From Clarkia xantiana subsp. parviflora (taxonomy: Eukaryota > Streptophyta > Magnoliopsida > Myrtales > Onagraceae), in assembly GCA_036873135.1 (NCBI GenBank), contig JAPTYO010000026.1, forward strand, positions 3,576,001 to 3,640,000: a stretch of DNA of 64,000 nucleotides, read 5' to 3'. The notes under the pieces are model-generated. The model worked only from the letters and a program-made list of their open reading frames with translations, was not told the origin of the DNA and searched no databases. The position numbers and the translations under genes are program-made. Shown in pieces: positions 52,972-62,948 of the stretch; position 1 is the stretch's first letter, and each line of letters opens with the position of its first letter.

Positions 52972-55900
52972 TCAAACATGATACTTCTTCAAGTGTTCAC
53001 CACTGAAGGAATGCTTCAACGTCTTGCCTTCGAGATCCTCTAACTTGTATGCATTGGGCACTGGCATCCCCACGATCTTGTAGGGTCCTTCCCATTTTGG
53101 TGACAGCTTGTTGATCTGGTCTTGATGAACAAACTCATTCCTCCGCCAGACAAGTTCTCCCACGAAGAATTGTCGGGACCTGACACGCCGATTATAGTAT
53201 CGAGCTGTTGCCAAACGCATTCGGGCCTGGACTTCATCAGCCTTCCACCTCTTCTCCTCGAGTAGGTCTAAGTCCAGACGTCTCATTTCCTCATTTGTCA
53301 GAGGCTCATAATATTTCGCGCGGTGGGACGCCACCGCTATCTCCACGGGAGCGACTGCCTCCTTTCCATAAACCAGGCCAAACGGAGTTTCTCCTGTTGA
53401 TTGCTTGGGTGTTGTTCTCACAGCCCATAACACATTCTCGAGCTCATCCAACCAATGGCCCTGCAAGGCACAGACTCTCTTCTTCAAGCCATCCATCACG
53501 ATCTTGTTGGCTGACTCTACCTGGCCGTTGGTCTGGGCGTGGCGGACTGAAGCGGTCCGATGCTCAATGTTTAATTCTTCCAGGTATTCCTTCAACTGAG
53601 CCCCATTGAACGGAGGCCCGTTGTCGCTGATCAATACTCGCGGGATCCCGTACCGGGATATGATTTGAGTTTGAAGGAACTTGAGGATCTGCTGCCCCGT
53701 CGTTCTAGCCAATGCTTTGGCCTCTATCCACTTTGAGAAGTAGTCGATAGCCACGAGTAAGTATTTGCACTGACCTCTTGCTTGAGGAAGTGGTCCCACC
53801 AAGTCAATTCCCCATTGCGCAAAGGGCCATGCACTTCTGATGGGCATCAGGTCCGCGGCGGGAGCCACGATATTTGGGGCGTACCTCTGGCATGCATCAC
53901 AGGATTGGACCATCGTGGTCGCTTCTTTGTTCATCGAGGGCCAGTAGTAGCCTAAGTTTAATGCTTTCCTCACTAGAGATCGGGCTCCCTCATGACAGGC
54001 CGCGACTCCTTCATGTAACTCCCTCAGGATCCGATTTGTATCAGGCTCTGCTACGCATTTTAGAAAAGGCTTTACGTACCCTCTTTTGTATAACTGGTTG
54101 TCCACCATTGCATAGTTGTCCGCGATCCGCCGCAACCTGACAGCTGCCACTTTGTCATCGGGGAGGACCCCAGTAGTCAGGTACGTGATCATTGGGGTCA
54201 TCCAAGTAGGCTTCTCCTCTTCCTCCGACCCTGTCTCAATAGCACAGACCTCCGCTGGGTCAATGTTTGAGATGATTACCTTCTCTAGGAAATGCACCTT
54301 CCGATTCTCCTCGGGGGCAACTCCCAGGGCGAACTTGCTCAAGGCATCTGCTTCCGCGTTTTCTTCCCTCGGGATTGCCTCGATATCAAAGCTTTTGAAG
54401 CTTCCCTTCAAAGTCTGCACCTCGTGCAAATATTTCTTCATTGTCGGGCTCCTAGCTTCGTAGTTTCCCTGGACTTGGTTTACAACCAAACTGGCATCGC
54501 ACTTCACCTTTAAATGGTCGACCCCCGTACCCTTGGCAATCTTGAGGCCTGTGATGAGAGCCTCATACTCCGCTTCATTGTTGGTGGCTTTGAATGTCAA
54601 CGCCAAGGCATATCGCAGGGGCTCGCCTCCAACGGGCGGTATCAACACGAATCCTGCCCCCGAGCCTTCTACACTCGATGAACCATCAGTGTACATCTCC
54701 CAAGTATTCTCCTCATTTGGTTGTTCTGGCTGTTGTTTTGTTGTCGGGACTTCCTCCATGGTTGCCCCCTCTGCGGGACCCGTTACTTCCAGATCGGGCG
54801 CCGTAGACTCAGCTATAAAATCTGCCAAAGCCTGGCCCTTAATAGCGGTTCTCGGAGCGAAATGGATGCGGAATTCGGTCAGCTCGATGGCCCATTTCAC
54901 CAATCTCCCCGATGCCTCCGGTCGGTTCAAAAAGTGTTTCAAGGGCTGATTAGTCAATACCGTGACTTCATGGGCATGGAAGTATGGTCGCAGTTTTCGA
55001 GCGGCAATAATCAACGCGAAGAGATACTTCTCAATGGCGGGATAATTTATTTCAGATTTGGCAAATGCCTTGCTTACATAATAGATGGGCACTTGGTTGC
55101 CCTTGACAAGCTTAATCAAAACAGAACTAACAGCCACTTCAGAAACAGCCAAATAGAGATAGAGCGGCTCGCCTGGAACTGGTTTCGCCAACGGCGGAAG
55201 GGTACGAAGGTGCTGCTTTAGTGCCTGAAACGCTTCCTCGCATTTGTCGGTCCACTCGAACTTCTTGTTGGCCCTCAGCACATCAAAAAATGGCATAGCT
55301 CGATCACTCGCCTTGGATAAGAAGCGATTCATCGCGGCCAACCGGCCGTTCAGCACCTGGACCTCCCGATGAGTCCTCGGGGACTGCATCTCCTCGATTG
55401 CTCGCAGCTTCTCAGGGTTCACCTCGATTCCTCTCTGGCTCACCATGAACCCTAGGAACTTCCCCGAGTTCACCCCGAAAGCACATTTGTCGGGGTTCAG
55501 CCGAACCTGATGGAACTTCATCCGCTCAAATGCTGCCACCAAGTTCTGGACATGGTCTCCTGCCTGTCGGGACTTCACCAGCATGTCGTCCACATATGCC
55601 TCCATGGTTTTCCCCAGCATGTCCCCGAACAACTTGTTCACCATCCGCTGGTAAGTTGCTCCGGCATTGATCAATCCGAAGGGCATCACGTCGTAATGGT
55701 AGACGTCGCTGTTAGCATAAAAAGCTGTGTGGGGGGCATCCTCCTTCGCCATCTTGATCTGGTTGTACCCAGAATAGGCATCCATGAAGCTCAACAGCTC
55801 ATGTCCCGATGTGGCATCCACCAGCTGGTCAATCCTCGGCAGCGGGTAGCAGTCCTTCGGGCAGGCTTTGTTCAAGCCGCGGAAGTCGACACACATCCGC

Positions 55901-58650
55901 CACTTTCCGTTACTCTTTCGCACCAGCACTGGGTTAGCCACCCAAGTCTGGAATCGGAGCTCCTTGATGAATCCAGCATCGAGCAATCTGCCCACCTCCT
56001 GCTGGATCGCGATCCTCTTGTCCGCGCCCATCGGACGCCTTCTCTGCACGATAGGCTTGATTGCGGGGTCTATCTTCAGCTCGTGCACTATCACGTCGGG
56101 GCTGATTCCTGGCATATCACTCGGGGACCAGGCAAACAACTCTTTAAACTCCTTCAAGAGCTCGATCAACTCTCGGGCTCTTTCCTCCGACAAAGCAGAG
56201 CCGATCTTCACCTTCCTCTGAGGCCCATCGATCTCCACTTCCTTCAAATCCTCCATGGGAGCGGGACGCCCAGACTCCTCTCGAGGATCGGCATCAGTTT
56301 GAAGGACTGTCATGGCCTCCCTTCTTCTCCGTCGAGTGGCGTTAACATAGCATTTTCGCGATGCCACCTGGTCGCCTTTGACCTCTCCGATCCCGTTATC
56401 AGTCGGGAACTTCATCTTCTGGTGGACCGTCGAGGCGACGGCCATAAGAGGGTTGATGGTGGTCCTCCCGATGATCGCGTTGTATGCCCCAGCGGACTCC
56501 ACAACGACAAAATCCACGTTTCGCCTCTCCATTTTCCAGCCACTACCAAACTCTACTGGTAAGGTAATCATTCCCAACGGGTAGGAAGTGGAGCCAGAGA
56601 ATCCCACCATCGGGAAGTCCACCTGCGTCAGGTCCTTCTTCGTCTTTCCCATGGCTTCCAGAGCGTCCATGAAAAGAATATCGGAGGAGCTCCCTCCGTC
56701 TATCAGGATCCGCTTCATCTCGAATCCGTCCACGTCTAGGGTCACGACCAAGGCATCGTCGTGAGGGCTCTCCACGCCTACTAGATCTGCTGCCGAGAAA
56801 GAAATTACCATTTCCTCCTTCAGGGTCCACGACCGGGACCTTTTCCCCAATACCACCGCGGCAGATATGCGCGAGGCATAGTTTTCTCTGGAAGCGGAGG
56901 TATCACCTCCCGCTGCCATTCCTCCATGGATGACGTTGATAGTCCCCTGCCTCTCCTTGCGGGCACCTGATCCTGAAGCCTCATGCTCGACCTTCTTTTT
57001 CTTCGGGGATCGGTCGCGGGATTTAGAACGGGATCGGGACCGACTTCTGGAACGGGATCGACACCGTCCCTTCCCGATGAACTCTTTCAGCTTCCCCTTC
57101 TGGATCAGCTTCCCCTTCTGGATCAGCTTCTCAATTTCCTTCTTCAACTCCCGACAATTTTCGGTGTCGTGACCATTAGCCCGATGGTAGCGGCAGTAAC
57201 GATCCGGGCGACCTCCTAGAAATTCGCCTTCTTTCCTCGGAGGGTATCGGACGAGACCCTGTCGGTCCATCACAGCTAGCACGGAGGTCATCGAGCTGTT
57301 GATGGGAGTAACCCGACCTTCACGATTATCCTTCTTCGGAGGACGTCTGTCCTCCCTCTTTTCGGGACGACCACGGTTCCTACTTCCCTCCGTCTTGTCG
57401 TTTCCCTTGCGATCATCCGCCAGTTTAGAGGATGGTTTTCCTCTCCCCGACCACGGGGGATCAAGCTCTCCAGCAGCAATCTTCGACTCCTGGACGTCGA
57501 TTTGCTGTTTCACCCTCGCCTGCAGGGCTTCCATACTCCATATAGCCTTCGCGGCTACGCTGTGCATCAGGTCGGAGCCATACGGAGCACTCAGGTTCCG
57601 CAGGAAAGTGCGGATCATCTCTCCCTCTGAAATTTCCTCATCGATCTCCGCAGCGCTAGCAGTGAACCGTTGGTAATAATACGCCAACGACTCGTCGGGT
57701 CTCTGCACCACTTGAGTTAGGGTCCTCACGCTTTTCAGGAGGCGTCTCCGACCTTGATACTGTTTGATAAAGCGGTCGTGCATGTCAGCCCAGCACGTGA
57801 TACTTCCTGGCGGATGGCTGAAGAACCAAGTCATGGCCCTTTCTCCCAGAGTTATCGGGAACAATGAGCATACGAGATCTTCGTTTGAAGTCCTACCCAT
57901 ACAAGCCTGAACATGCCTCTGTACATGGCGGACTGGGTCTCCTTCCCCATCGTATTCCTTGATCGTTGGGATGCCTATCCCAGGTGGAGCGACGGTGTCG
58001 ATCAGTCGCGGTACGAAAGGATGGCTGGACCGATCCCTCAGCTCCGACGTCATCTGCTTTTGGTCACCCATATAAATGCTAACAATCTTCACCACCTGGT
58101 CAGCGGTGAGGGGACCATTCAGGGGGATGGTCCTATTCTGCACTGGCCCTGGGCCGTCAACCACGAACTTCTCGGAATGCATAGGCTCTTTACCCTTGTC
58201 CCGGGGCGGAACCTCCTGCACGTCCTGCTCCTCTGGGGCCACCCTCGGTGGGGGTGACGGCAACTCCTCTTGCGGGGGAAGCTCCTCCGCTCTCCGGGTG
58301 GCCTCTCTCTTGTCCAGCAAGGCTTCCATGGCAGCCAGGAACATCGGCATAGCCTCCGCTACTGCCTTGGCCAACTCCGAATTCGAGGACGACCATTCTT
58401 CCCTTCGCGGGACGCCTCCAGCTCCAGGGCCCGCCGGGTTTGATGGAGCTTCATCCTCCCCCCTCCGTGGGGCATCCTGTCTGTCCCTCTCTGTGTCTTG
58501 GACTGAGACTTCATCACCTTGCCCCCTCGTCTGGGAAAGAGCAGGGTTCTCACCTTGTTCAGCAATGCGTTCCGGCAACGGGGAGTTCACAGTTCCTGTG
58601 GGACGAGCGCTGCCGGCCGGAACTTGCTTCTTCTTGCCACCACCGGCCAT
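52972..58650 (-). CDS. Element F gag-pol polyprotein, 1892 aa, intact
   Basis: ATG 58650 lies 54 bp inside the LTR; no stop until 52972. Gag: Retrotrans_gag near residues 215-330 (TLGERAMTWFFSHPPGS), zinc-knuckle-like CRYHRANGHDTENC from C486 (C-x2-H-x4-H-x4-C), then a Lys/Arg and SR-dipeptide tract (RCRSRSRSRSRSRSKSRDRS). Protease LIDGGSSSDILF, D651 (DGG instead of the usual DTG/DSG). RT with YVDD at 1019-1022. RNase H with YTDGSSS, D1322. Integrase zinc region (HEGVAACHEGARS, CDACQRYAP) and D1616, D1676, E1712 with 35 residues between the last two. C terminus SFSGEHLKKYHV. Every catalytic residue I can check is present. Gag and pol form one frame, so no frameshift is needed. The SR tract could bind RNA; that is inference. 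Confidence 0.95.
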   Translation of the reverse strand: MAGGGKKKQVPAGSARPTGTVNSPLPERIAEQGENPALSQTRGQGDEVSVQDTERDRQDAPRRGEDEAPSNPAGPGAGGVPRREEWSSSNSELAKAVAEAMPMFLAAMEALLDKREATRRAEELPPQEELPSPPPRVAPEEQDVQEVPPRDKGKEPMHSEKFVVDGPGPVQNRTIPLNGPLTADQVVKIVSIYMGDQKQMTSELRDRSSHPFVPRLIDTVAPPGIGIPTIKEYDGEGDPVRHVQRHVQACMGRTSNEDLVCSLFPITLGERAMTWFFSHPPGSITCWADMHDRFIKQYQGRRRLLKSVRTLTQVVQRPDESLAYYYQRFTASAAEIDEEISEGEMIRTFLRNLSAPYGSDLMHSVAAKAIWSMEALQARVKQQIDVQESKIAAGELDPPWSGRGKPSSKLADDRKGNDKTEGSRNRGRPEKREDRRPPKKDNREGRVTPINSSMTSVLAVMDRQGLVRYPPRKEGEFLGGRPDRYCRYHRANGHDTENCRELKKEIEKLIQKGKLIQKGKLKEFIGKGRCRSRSRSRSRSRSKSRDRSPKKKKVEHEASGSGARKERQGTINVIHGGMAAGGDTSASRENYASRISAAVVLGKRSRSWTLKEEMVISFSAADLVGVESPHDDALVVTLDVDGFEMKRILIDGGSSSDILFMDALEAMGKTKKDLTQVDFPMVGFSGSTSYPLGMITLPVEFGSGWKMERRNVDFVVVESAGAYNAIIGRTTINPLMAVASTVHQKMKFPTDNGIGEVKGDQVASRKCYVNATRRRRREAMTVLQTDADPREESGRPAPMEDLKEVEIDGPQRKVKIGSALSEERARELIELLKEFKELFAWSPSDMPGISPDVIVHELKIDPAIKPIVQRRRPMGADKRIAIQQEVGRLLDAGFIKELRFQTWVANPVLVRKSNGKWRMCVDFRGLNKACPKDCYPLPRIDQLVDATSGHELLSFMDAYSGYNQIKMAKEDAPHTAFYANSDVYHYDVMPFGLINAGATYQRMVNKLFGDMLGKTMEAYVDDMLVKSRQAGDHVQNLVAAFERMKFHQVRLNPDKCAFGVNSGKFLGFMVSQRGIEVNPEKLRAIEEMQSPRTHREVQVLNGRLAAMNRFLSKASDRAMPFFDVLRANKKFEWTDKCEEAFQALKQHLRTLPPLAKPVPGEPLYLYLAVSEVAVSSVLIKLVKGNQVPIYYVSKAFAKSEINYPAIEKYLFALIIAARKLRPYFHAHEVTVLTNQPLKHFLNRPEASGRLVKWAIELTEFRIHFAPRTAIKGQALADFIAESTAPDLEVTGPAEGATMEEVPTTKQQPEQPNEENTWEMYTDGSSSVEGSGAGFVLIPPVGGEPLRYALALTFKATNNEAEYEALITGLKIAKGTGVDHLKVKCDASLVVNQVQGNYEARSPTMKKYLHEVQTLKGSFKSFDIEAIPREENAEADALSKFALGVAPEENRKVHFLEKVIISNIDPAEVCAIETGSEEEEKPTWMTPMITYLTTGVLPDDKVAAVRLRRIADNYAMVDNQLYKRGYVKPFLKCVAEPDTNRILRELHEGVAACHEGARSLVRKALNLGYYWPSMNKEATTMVQSCDACQRYAPNIVAPAADLMPIRSAWPFAQWGIDLVGPLPQARGQCKYLLVAIDYFSKWIEAKALARTTGQQILKFLQTQIISRYGIPRVLISDNGPPFNGAQLKEYLEELNIEHRTASVRHAQTNGQVESANKIVMDGLKKRVCALQGHWLDELENVLWAVRTTPKQSTGETPFGLVYGKEAVAPVEIAVASHRAKYYEPLTNEEMRRLDLDLLEEKRWKADEVQARMRLATARYYNRRVRSRQFFVGELVWRRNEFVHQDQINKLSPKWEGPYKIVGMPVPNAYKLEDLEGKTLKHSFSGEHLKKYHV

Positions 58651-58687
58651 TGATCTGGTAGAAACTATCTTGACTTTTCGTATGTTC

Positions 58688-58703
58688 CCACAGACGGCGC
58701 CAA
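58688..58703 (-). other. Primer-binding site of F
   Basis: Minus strand TTGGCGCCGTCTGTGG after the LTR end CCAACA; nine to ten bases fit tRNA-Asp. Confidence 0.8.
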
Positions 58704-59486
58704 TGTTGGATCACGGGCGAAGCTCCGTTACGTCCTTGACGGAAAGCTTGGACTCTTGGGCTCCACGTGGTCCTGCAAAAGGGGATGACCTGGGTGGTGA
58801 CCCAGAATCCCTCTCCGATGCTTAAATAAGTACGGTGATCAATGGAGTGGTAAGCACAGTCTAATTTCGTATCAGAATGACCCTTTTTCTGGGGTAACTT
58901 CCTCCTTTATATAGGAGGAGAAGTCACCCAGAGTTACCTGAGGCCAGACTTGGCCGTTATAACCACGATTCCGTGTATCTCGCCACGATTCCGTTTATCT
59001 CGCCACGATTCCGTTTATCTCGCCCTGATTCCGTATATCTCGCCCCACGCTCTGCGTATCTTACCCATACTTCCGCGTATCTCGGGCACGCCCTGCGCAT
59101 TCTCGGGGGAGATTATCTACATCTCAACCGTCCTCCCACTACCCTTATCTAGTAGGCGGGTTTTTCGGTCTTATTCTCTGATCACAAGTCTCGACTCTTG
59201 TCGGGGACTCCAGAGTTGTCTCATTCTAGATCACCACCCAAGACCTTCAGTCTCTACGGGACAGGTCCAGCCTCTGCGGGGCTTTATTATCGGGGCCTTC
59301 ACTAAGGCATATCGGGGCCTACTCAGAGGCTTCTAATCGGGAGCATTCAGCTCCTACATCGGGACTATTAAAGTCGGGACCCTTCGTGTTGGGCCTCTGG
59401 GCCTTCTGGGCTTTTACGAGGCCCACCTGACCTACTTGCCGTCCATTGGCTGTTAACGGGGCTAATGATTACATCGGAACCCATCA
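58704..59486 (-). repeat. 5' LTR of F (783 bp)
   Basis: TGATGGGTTCC (59486) to GTGATCCAACA (58704). TATA box (minus TATATAAA) at 58913-58906. U3 has about four 20-bp units (CACGATTCCGTTTATCTCGC, 58963-59045). Confidence 0.95.
58906..58913 (-). promoter_or_regulatory. TATA box of the F 5' LTR
   Basis: Minus-strand TATATAAA inside the short inverted repeat CTCCTTTATATAGGAG. About 256 bp upstream of the gag-pol ATG. Confidence 0.7.
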
Positions 59487-59491
59487 AAACC
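59487..59491. repeat. Target-site duplicate of element F, right (AAACC)
   Basis: Matches 48620-48624 exactly. Confidence 0.93.
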
Positions 59492-60638
59492 TAAGAATAG
59501 TTCCTTATCTTTTCACTTACTGCATAGCCACTGAATCACAAGTCACTCTTATATAGTTCGGGTCTATGGTATAATCCTGATCAAATGACATGATAGCATG
59601 TAAATGCCACTTTGTACTAGAAACTTTTGCTCTACGTGTTTCTCCAGTGTTATTTAGGTAAAGAGCAAATGATTTATAAGATGAACAAGAGCTGCCCTGA
59701 TTCAGTCAAGAGCTCACTGATTCATGTACAAGCAGAGGAGGTACTGGAGGACCATATGTAGGTGCCCTTCACCTTCAACTTTGAAAGCTCGGAGGATCCG
59801 AGCTTTGAACAGTCATCTCTTCGATCAACTTACTGGAAGCTGTCCCCAATCTTTCTTCAAAAATTTCACCTCCAGGTAATTACTTTCTTTAAGATTTTGA
59901 TCCAATTGTAGAGCTTTCTTGCTGCTCTTCTGTATGCTGATTTAGGGTTTAGGGTCCCTCCATCCAATTCATCTTCCATTTACTTCCTACTAAACGAAAG
60001 AAATTCCAATCCTAGATGTTGGGTTGATGGCTATGTTGCACTGAAGGTGTACGAGAAAATGTATAAGCTAACAATTCACTTCTGTAGGATAATTCGAAAG
60101 CTTCTATATACACTTCAAAGTATTTACAAATGAAGCCGAAATTATTTTAACCGGTGGTTGTTAATTAATAAATTTAATTGTTTTATCACGGGTTGGTTCG
60201 AAATCAAGCTTTTTCAATGGATGTACCATTTATTTAAGTTTGTTCGAAATTGAGCGGTTTCAAAAGATGTAACATTTGTTTAAGTTCGGCATTCTCTTCC
60301 ATTTTAGTCACTAGACAGTTCAACTTTAAAATGTGATGTTACAGCAACTTTAAAATAAAGATGATTTGTTGTTCTAATTCAACAAAGGATTCAGCAGAAG
60401 CTTGGAATCGAAGCTGCAAGACATCATTGATGAAATACAATCATCATGTCTAATCACAACATGAGCATTGACATTGGTCATATGATGCTTTGGGGCAGAT
60501 TGTATGCCCCGCTTAGGGTGAGTTCTTTCTTCACCAATTCCCGTTATAGTAAATTTGTATGAAAATTAGTGAAAATATTTAGTATGCATCATATAAGCTG
60601 TTTTTTTCGCCTACTATTATCGAATGCTATGTGCTAAC
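59492..60638. other. Older locus, segment 3, with possible exon traces
   Basis: Mostly AT-rich, intron-like. A short open piece near 59660-59757 (MNKSCPDSVKSSLIHVQAEE) and another near 59770-59875 ending at CTCCAG/GTAATT look exon-like. A phrase GTTCTAATTCAACAAAGGATT near 60372 recurs in altered form near 60676. I cannot name a gene; no conserved domain seen. Confidence 0.35.
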
Positions 60639-61357
60639 TCAGTTTGAGATTACCATCTTTATAATAAATATGAGTTGTTCTAATTCAGCGAAGGATTGAA
60701 TATGATCATTCAAGAGCCAAGGGCCTATATGTGCGCGCAAATCTTGCTCCATCACGCGAGGCAAGGGCCTATATGTGCGCGCTTTGTGTGCCCGATATAT
60801 CATCTTCATCCCCGCTTTGTCCGATTCAGAAAACTCACGAAAAGCCTTCACGGGATCAGTCTTGGTAATACAGATGATAGGCCAAGTGGTTCCCATGTCG
60901 TTAGTAAAGAAGTAATGCTTCTTTCAATGTCCTTTTGAGCGGTCAACAACAGTAACAAAGCGAAAGGTAGTATCCCACTTCACCTCCCCAATCCAAGGGT
61001 AGCAAAATCGTCCCCCTTCATCAAAGGCCAGCGGACAGAGATAGAACACAAGCCAGACACATCCGGACGCTAGAGCCGGAAGAAGCACCGGAAAACAGAG
61101 TCGAGTAATACTTTGACTGCTGATGACATAATACTCGGAAGCAAACCCAATACCGTATGCCAGCGGGTGCAAGATCAAGAGAAGAAATCCTGTAGTTGCG
61201 ACACAACCAGCGCAAGTCCCGACAATAAGGAAAGCGCAAACATTCTCGAATCTGGGAGGTGTACACGGCCGATAACTCCTCGGGAGGCACAGTAGGTGTG
61301 CCCACAACAGCATTTGTAACCACATCGAAGGGAAAGAACGCCTCTACCAGGGGCGAA
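60639..61357 (-). pseudogene. Relic of a Tat antisense ORF, cut by the CACTA end
   Basis: On the minus strand 61323-61021 contains LRFPYCRDLRWLCRNYRI and DLAPAGIRYWVCFRVLCHQQ, clear counterparts of the PF04195-like blocks in F and at 40500. Frames change downstream (GEVKWDTTFRFVTVVDRSKG, then AFREFSESDKAGMKM), so it is dead. Its upstream side stops exactly where CACTA sequence starts (61358), so the transposon inserted in it. No gag-pol or LTR of the parent element is recognisable nearby. Confidence 0.65.
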
Positions 61358-61565
61358 CACTACCAGAAAAAAAAGCTTTTAGCGACGGGAGAAACCGTCG
61401 CTAAAAGTATTAGCGACGAGATTTTTCCTGTCATTGACCCGTCACTAAAAGTCTTGCCGCTAATACTTTAGCGACGGGATACTAGACCCGTCGATATTAT
61501 ATTAGCGACAGGCGGGTATTTCGAGGGGGATTTTAGCGACGGGAAAATACCCGTCGCTAATGGAA
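61358..61565 (+). mobile_element. Left end of a CACTA-type DNA transposon
   Basis: Starts CACTACCAGAAAAAAAAGC, a typical CACTA terminus, followed by subterminal inverted motifs TTAGCGACGG and CCGTCGCTAA repeated about ten times in both directions to 61562. The three bases before it are GAA, a candidate 3-bp duplicate. No matching right terminus (ending in TAGTG) is seen to 64000, so the element either runs out of the window or is only an end. Confidence 0.8.
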
Positions 61566-62565
61566 ATCAAATTTTTTATTTCGGTACAAAATCCTAATTT
61601 CTATTTAGCTAATTAAACAAAAAAAAAAAAACTATACAAATAAATATTTTATTAGTAATATCCTATTCCAATAAAATAATACATCTTTACATTTAAAAAA
61701 TATTAATATTCATTTACAATATGGGGTTGAATATGAATACAATATGGGTTGAATGCAATCATTTCTTTACAAACCACTCATCTCCATAAGTTAACGTACA
61801 TAAGTTAGTTTTATCAAACGTGGATCTCCAAATTGACAGTCCTTTTGCAATGCATACATAAAGATAATGACCTGCACAAGCAGATATATAGTCAGACGAA
61901 CATAATTCAAGGCCAGCTCTGTTAGTAGCCTAGAAGATGTGAAATTTTATTGTATCTACGATGTGGGTTCCGTTCCTCTTCTTGTATCTGCTCTCCATCT
62001 CCATAACCTTCTTGTCAAAGCTCCGAAGGTCTTCAGTAGCTAGCTAGGTTTTCGTAACATTGTTTCTTTAAACAACCCAACTGATATAGTTAAATATATA
62101 TGGATGAACCATATATATTACATTGGTTAAACCGTACGTGCTTTATGAAGCTAACTAATTATAAGAATGTATTGTGACGAATGGTAACTAATTAAATTTT
62201 GCAGGGACATCCAGTTGAACACTCATAGACATCACCATGGTGGTTCACTAATACTGAAAGACACCTCTATTGTCCCACTCAAGGTGGTCTTTGGTTCAGC
62301 CACATCATTGAATCTTTGATCATGTTGCCTTTGAATCAAAAGGTAGGTACATTATTCGTTCTCCCCTCTAATTGGTTATATTTTTATACATGATAATTAG
62401 CTAGCTGGAATTAATTAAACTCAAGGAATAAATCAAATCTATATAAGGCACCACCTAATTAATAGCAGCTAGCTACTATATCTTGTTTTATAAAGAAAAC
62501 AATAGATAAAATATATCCAACTACGTTCCTTGTTCCATGTTACAGAAATGCAAGTTAGGTAAGTC
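61566..62565. other. Unassigned AT-rich sequence to the right of the CACTA end
   Basis: No ORF that I recognise. A minus-strand stretch near 62045-61935 reads KKVMEMESRYKKRNGTHIVD. A plus-strand piece at 62205-62341 is bounded by TTTGCAG and AAAAGGTAGG, which look like splice sites. These may be captured exons or CACTA gene remains; I cannot decide. Confidence 0.3.
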
Positions 62566-62948
62566 TGTTAGAGAATTCTGAACCGGCCGGTCCAAGTCGT
62601 TAGTAGTAGCAGCAGCGGTTCAATCCAGTTCAGTCAGCAACAACAGAAACTGAAGATACGCAGAGATCTTCTCCAAATGATTTGTTGAGTTCTCTAGGTT
62701 AATCCGTTGTTCTAGTTAGTGGGTCAGTGGCGCAACAACATTTGCGACATTTTCTGTTTGTTGCCGTTGCATTGCAACCTATTTAAGTCGATGTAATTTC
62801 AGTTTCTTCGTTATCAAGTAATAGAACAGCTTTTCAGTTTCACTTCGTGTTCTTATCAGAAATTCTTCAAGCTTTTACGTTTTTTGATCAATCCCTTATA
62901 CACAGTGAGGTTTAGTTGATTTAGGAGAGTGAATTCTAAATCCCAACA
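62566..62948 (+). repeat. Isolated LTR (383 bp)
   Basis: Starts TGTTAGAGAATTCTGAACC and ends GAATTCTAAATCCCAACA, so the two ends share an inverted AGAATTC/GAATTCT and have TG...CA. It contains a TATA-like CTATTTAAG near 62780. No PBS, PPT or second copy is nearby, and the flanks (AAGTC, TCCCT) are not duplicates, so it is a solo LTR that has lost its duplicates or one end of a rearranged element. Confidence 0.65.

Larger units (their letters stand above)
48625..59486 (-). mobile_element. Gypsy/Tat-type element F, complete, with full-length gag-pol
   Basis: 10.86 kb on the minus strand between AAACC duplicates. 5' LTR 59486-58704, PBS, 1892-codon gag-pol (58650-52972), tandem arrays (52230-52830), antisense gene (49585-52069, plus strand), PPT, 3' LTR 49405-48625. 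The LTRs differ at about six single positions plus one replaced patch of about 20 bp, so it is fairly recent. It is the only gypsy element here that could encode all its enzymes. Confidence 0.95.

Noticed and set aside
55510..56562. 350-aa plus-strand ORF opposite the F polyprotein
   Set aside because: It shadows the intact minus-strand gag-pol in the RT region; related shadows occur opposite B pol (10703-11434). No independent domain.
62561..62565. Five-base duplicate around the isolated LTR at 62566-62948
   Set aside because: Flanks are AAGTC and TCCCT, which do not match.
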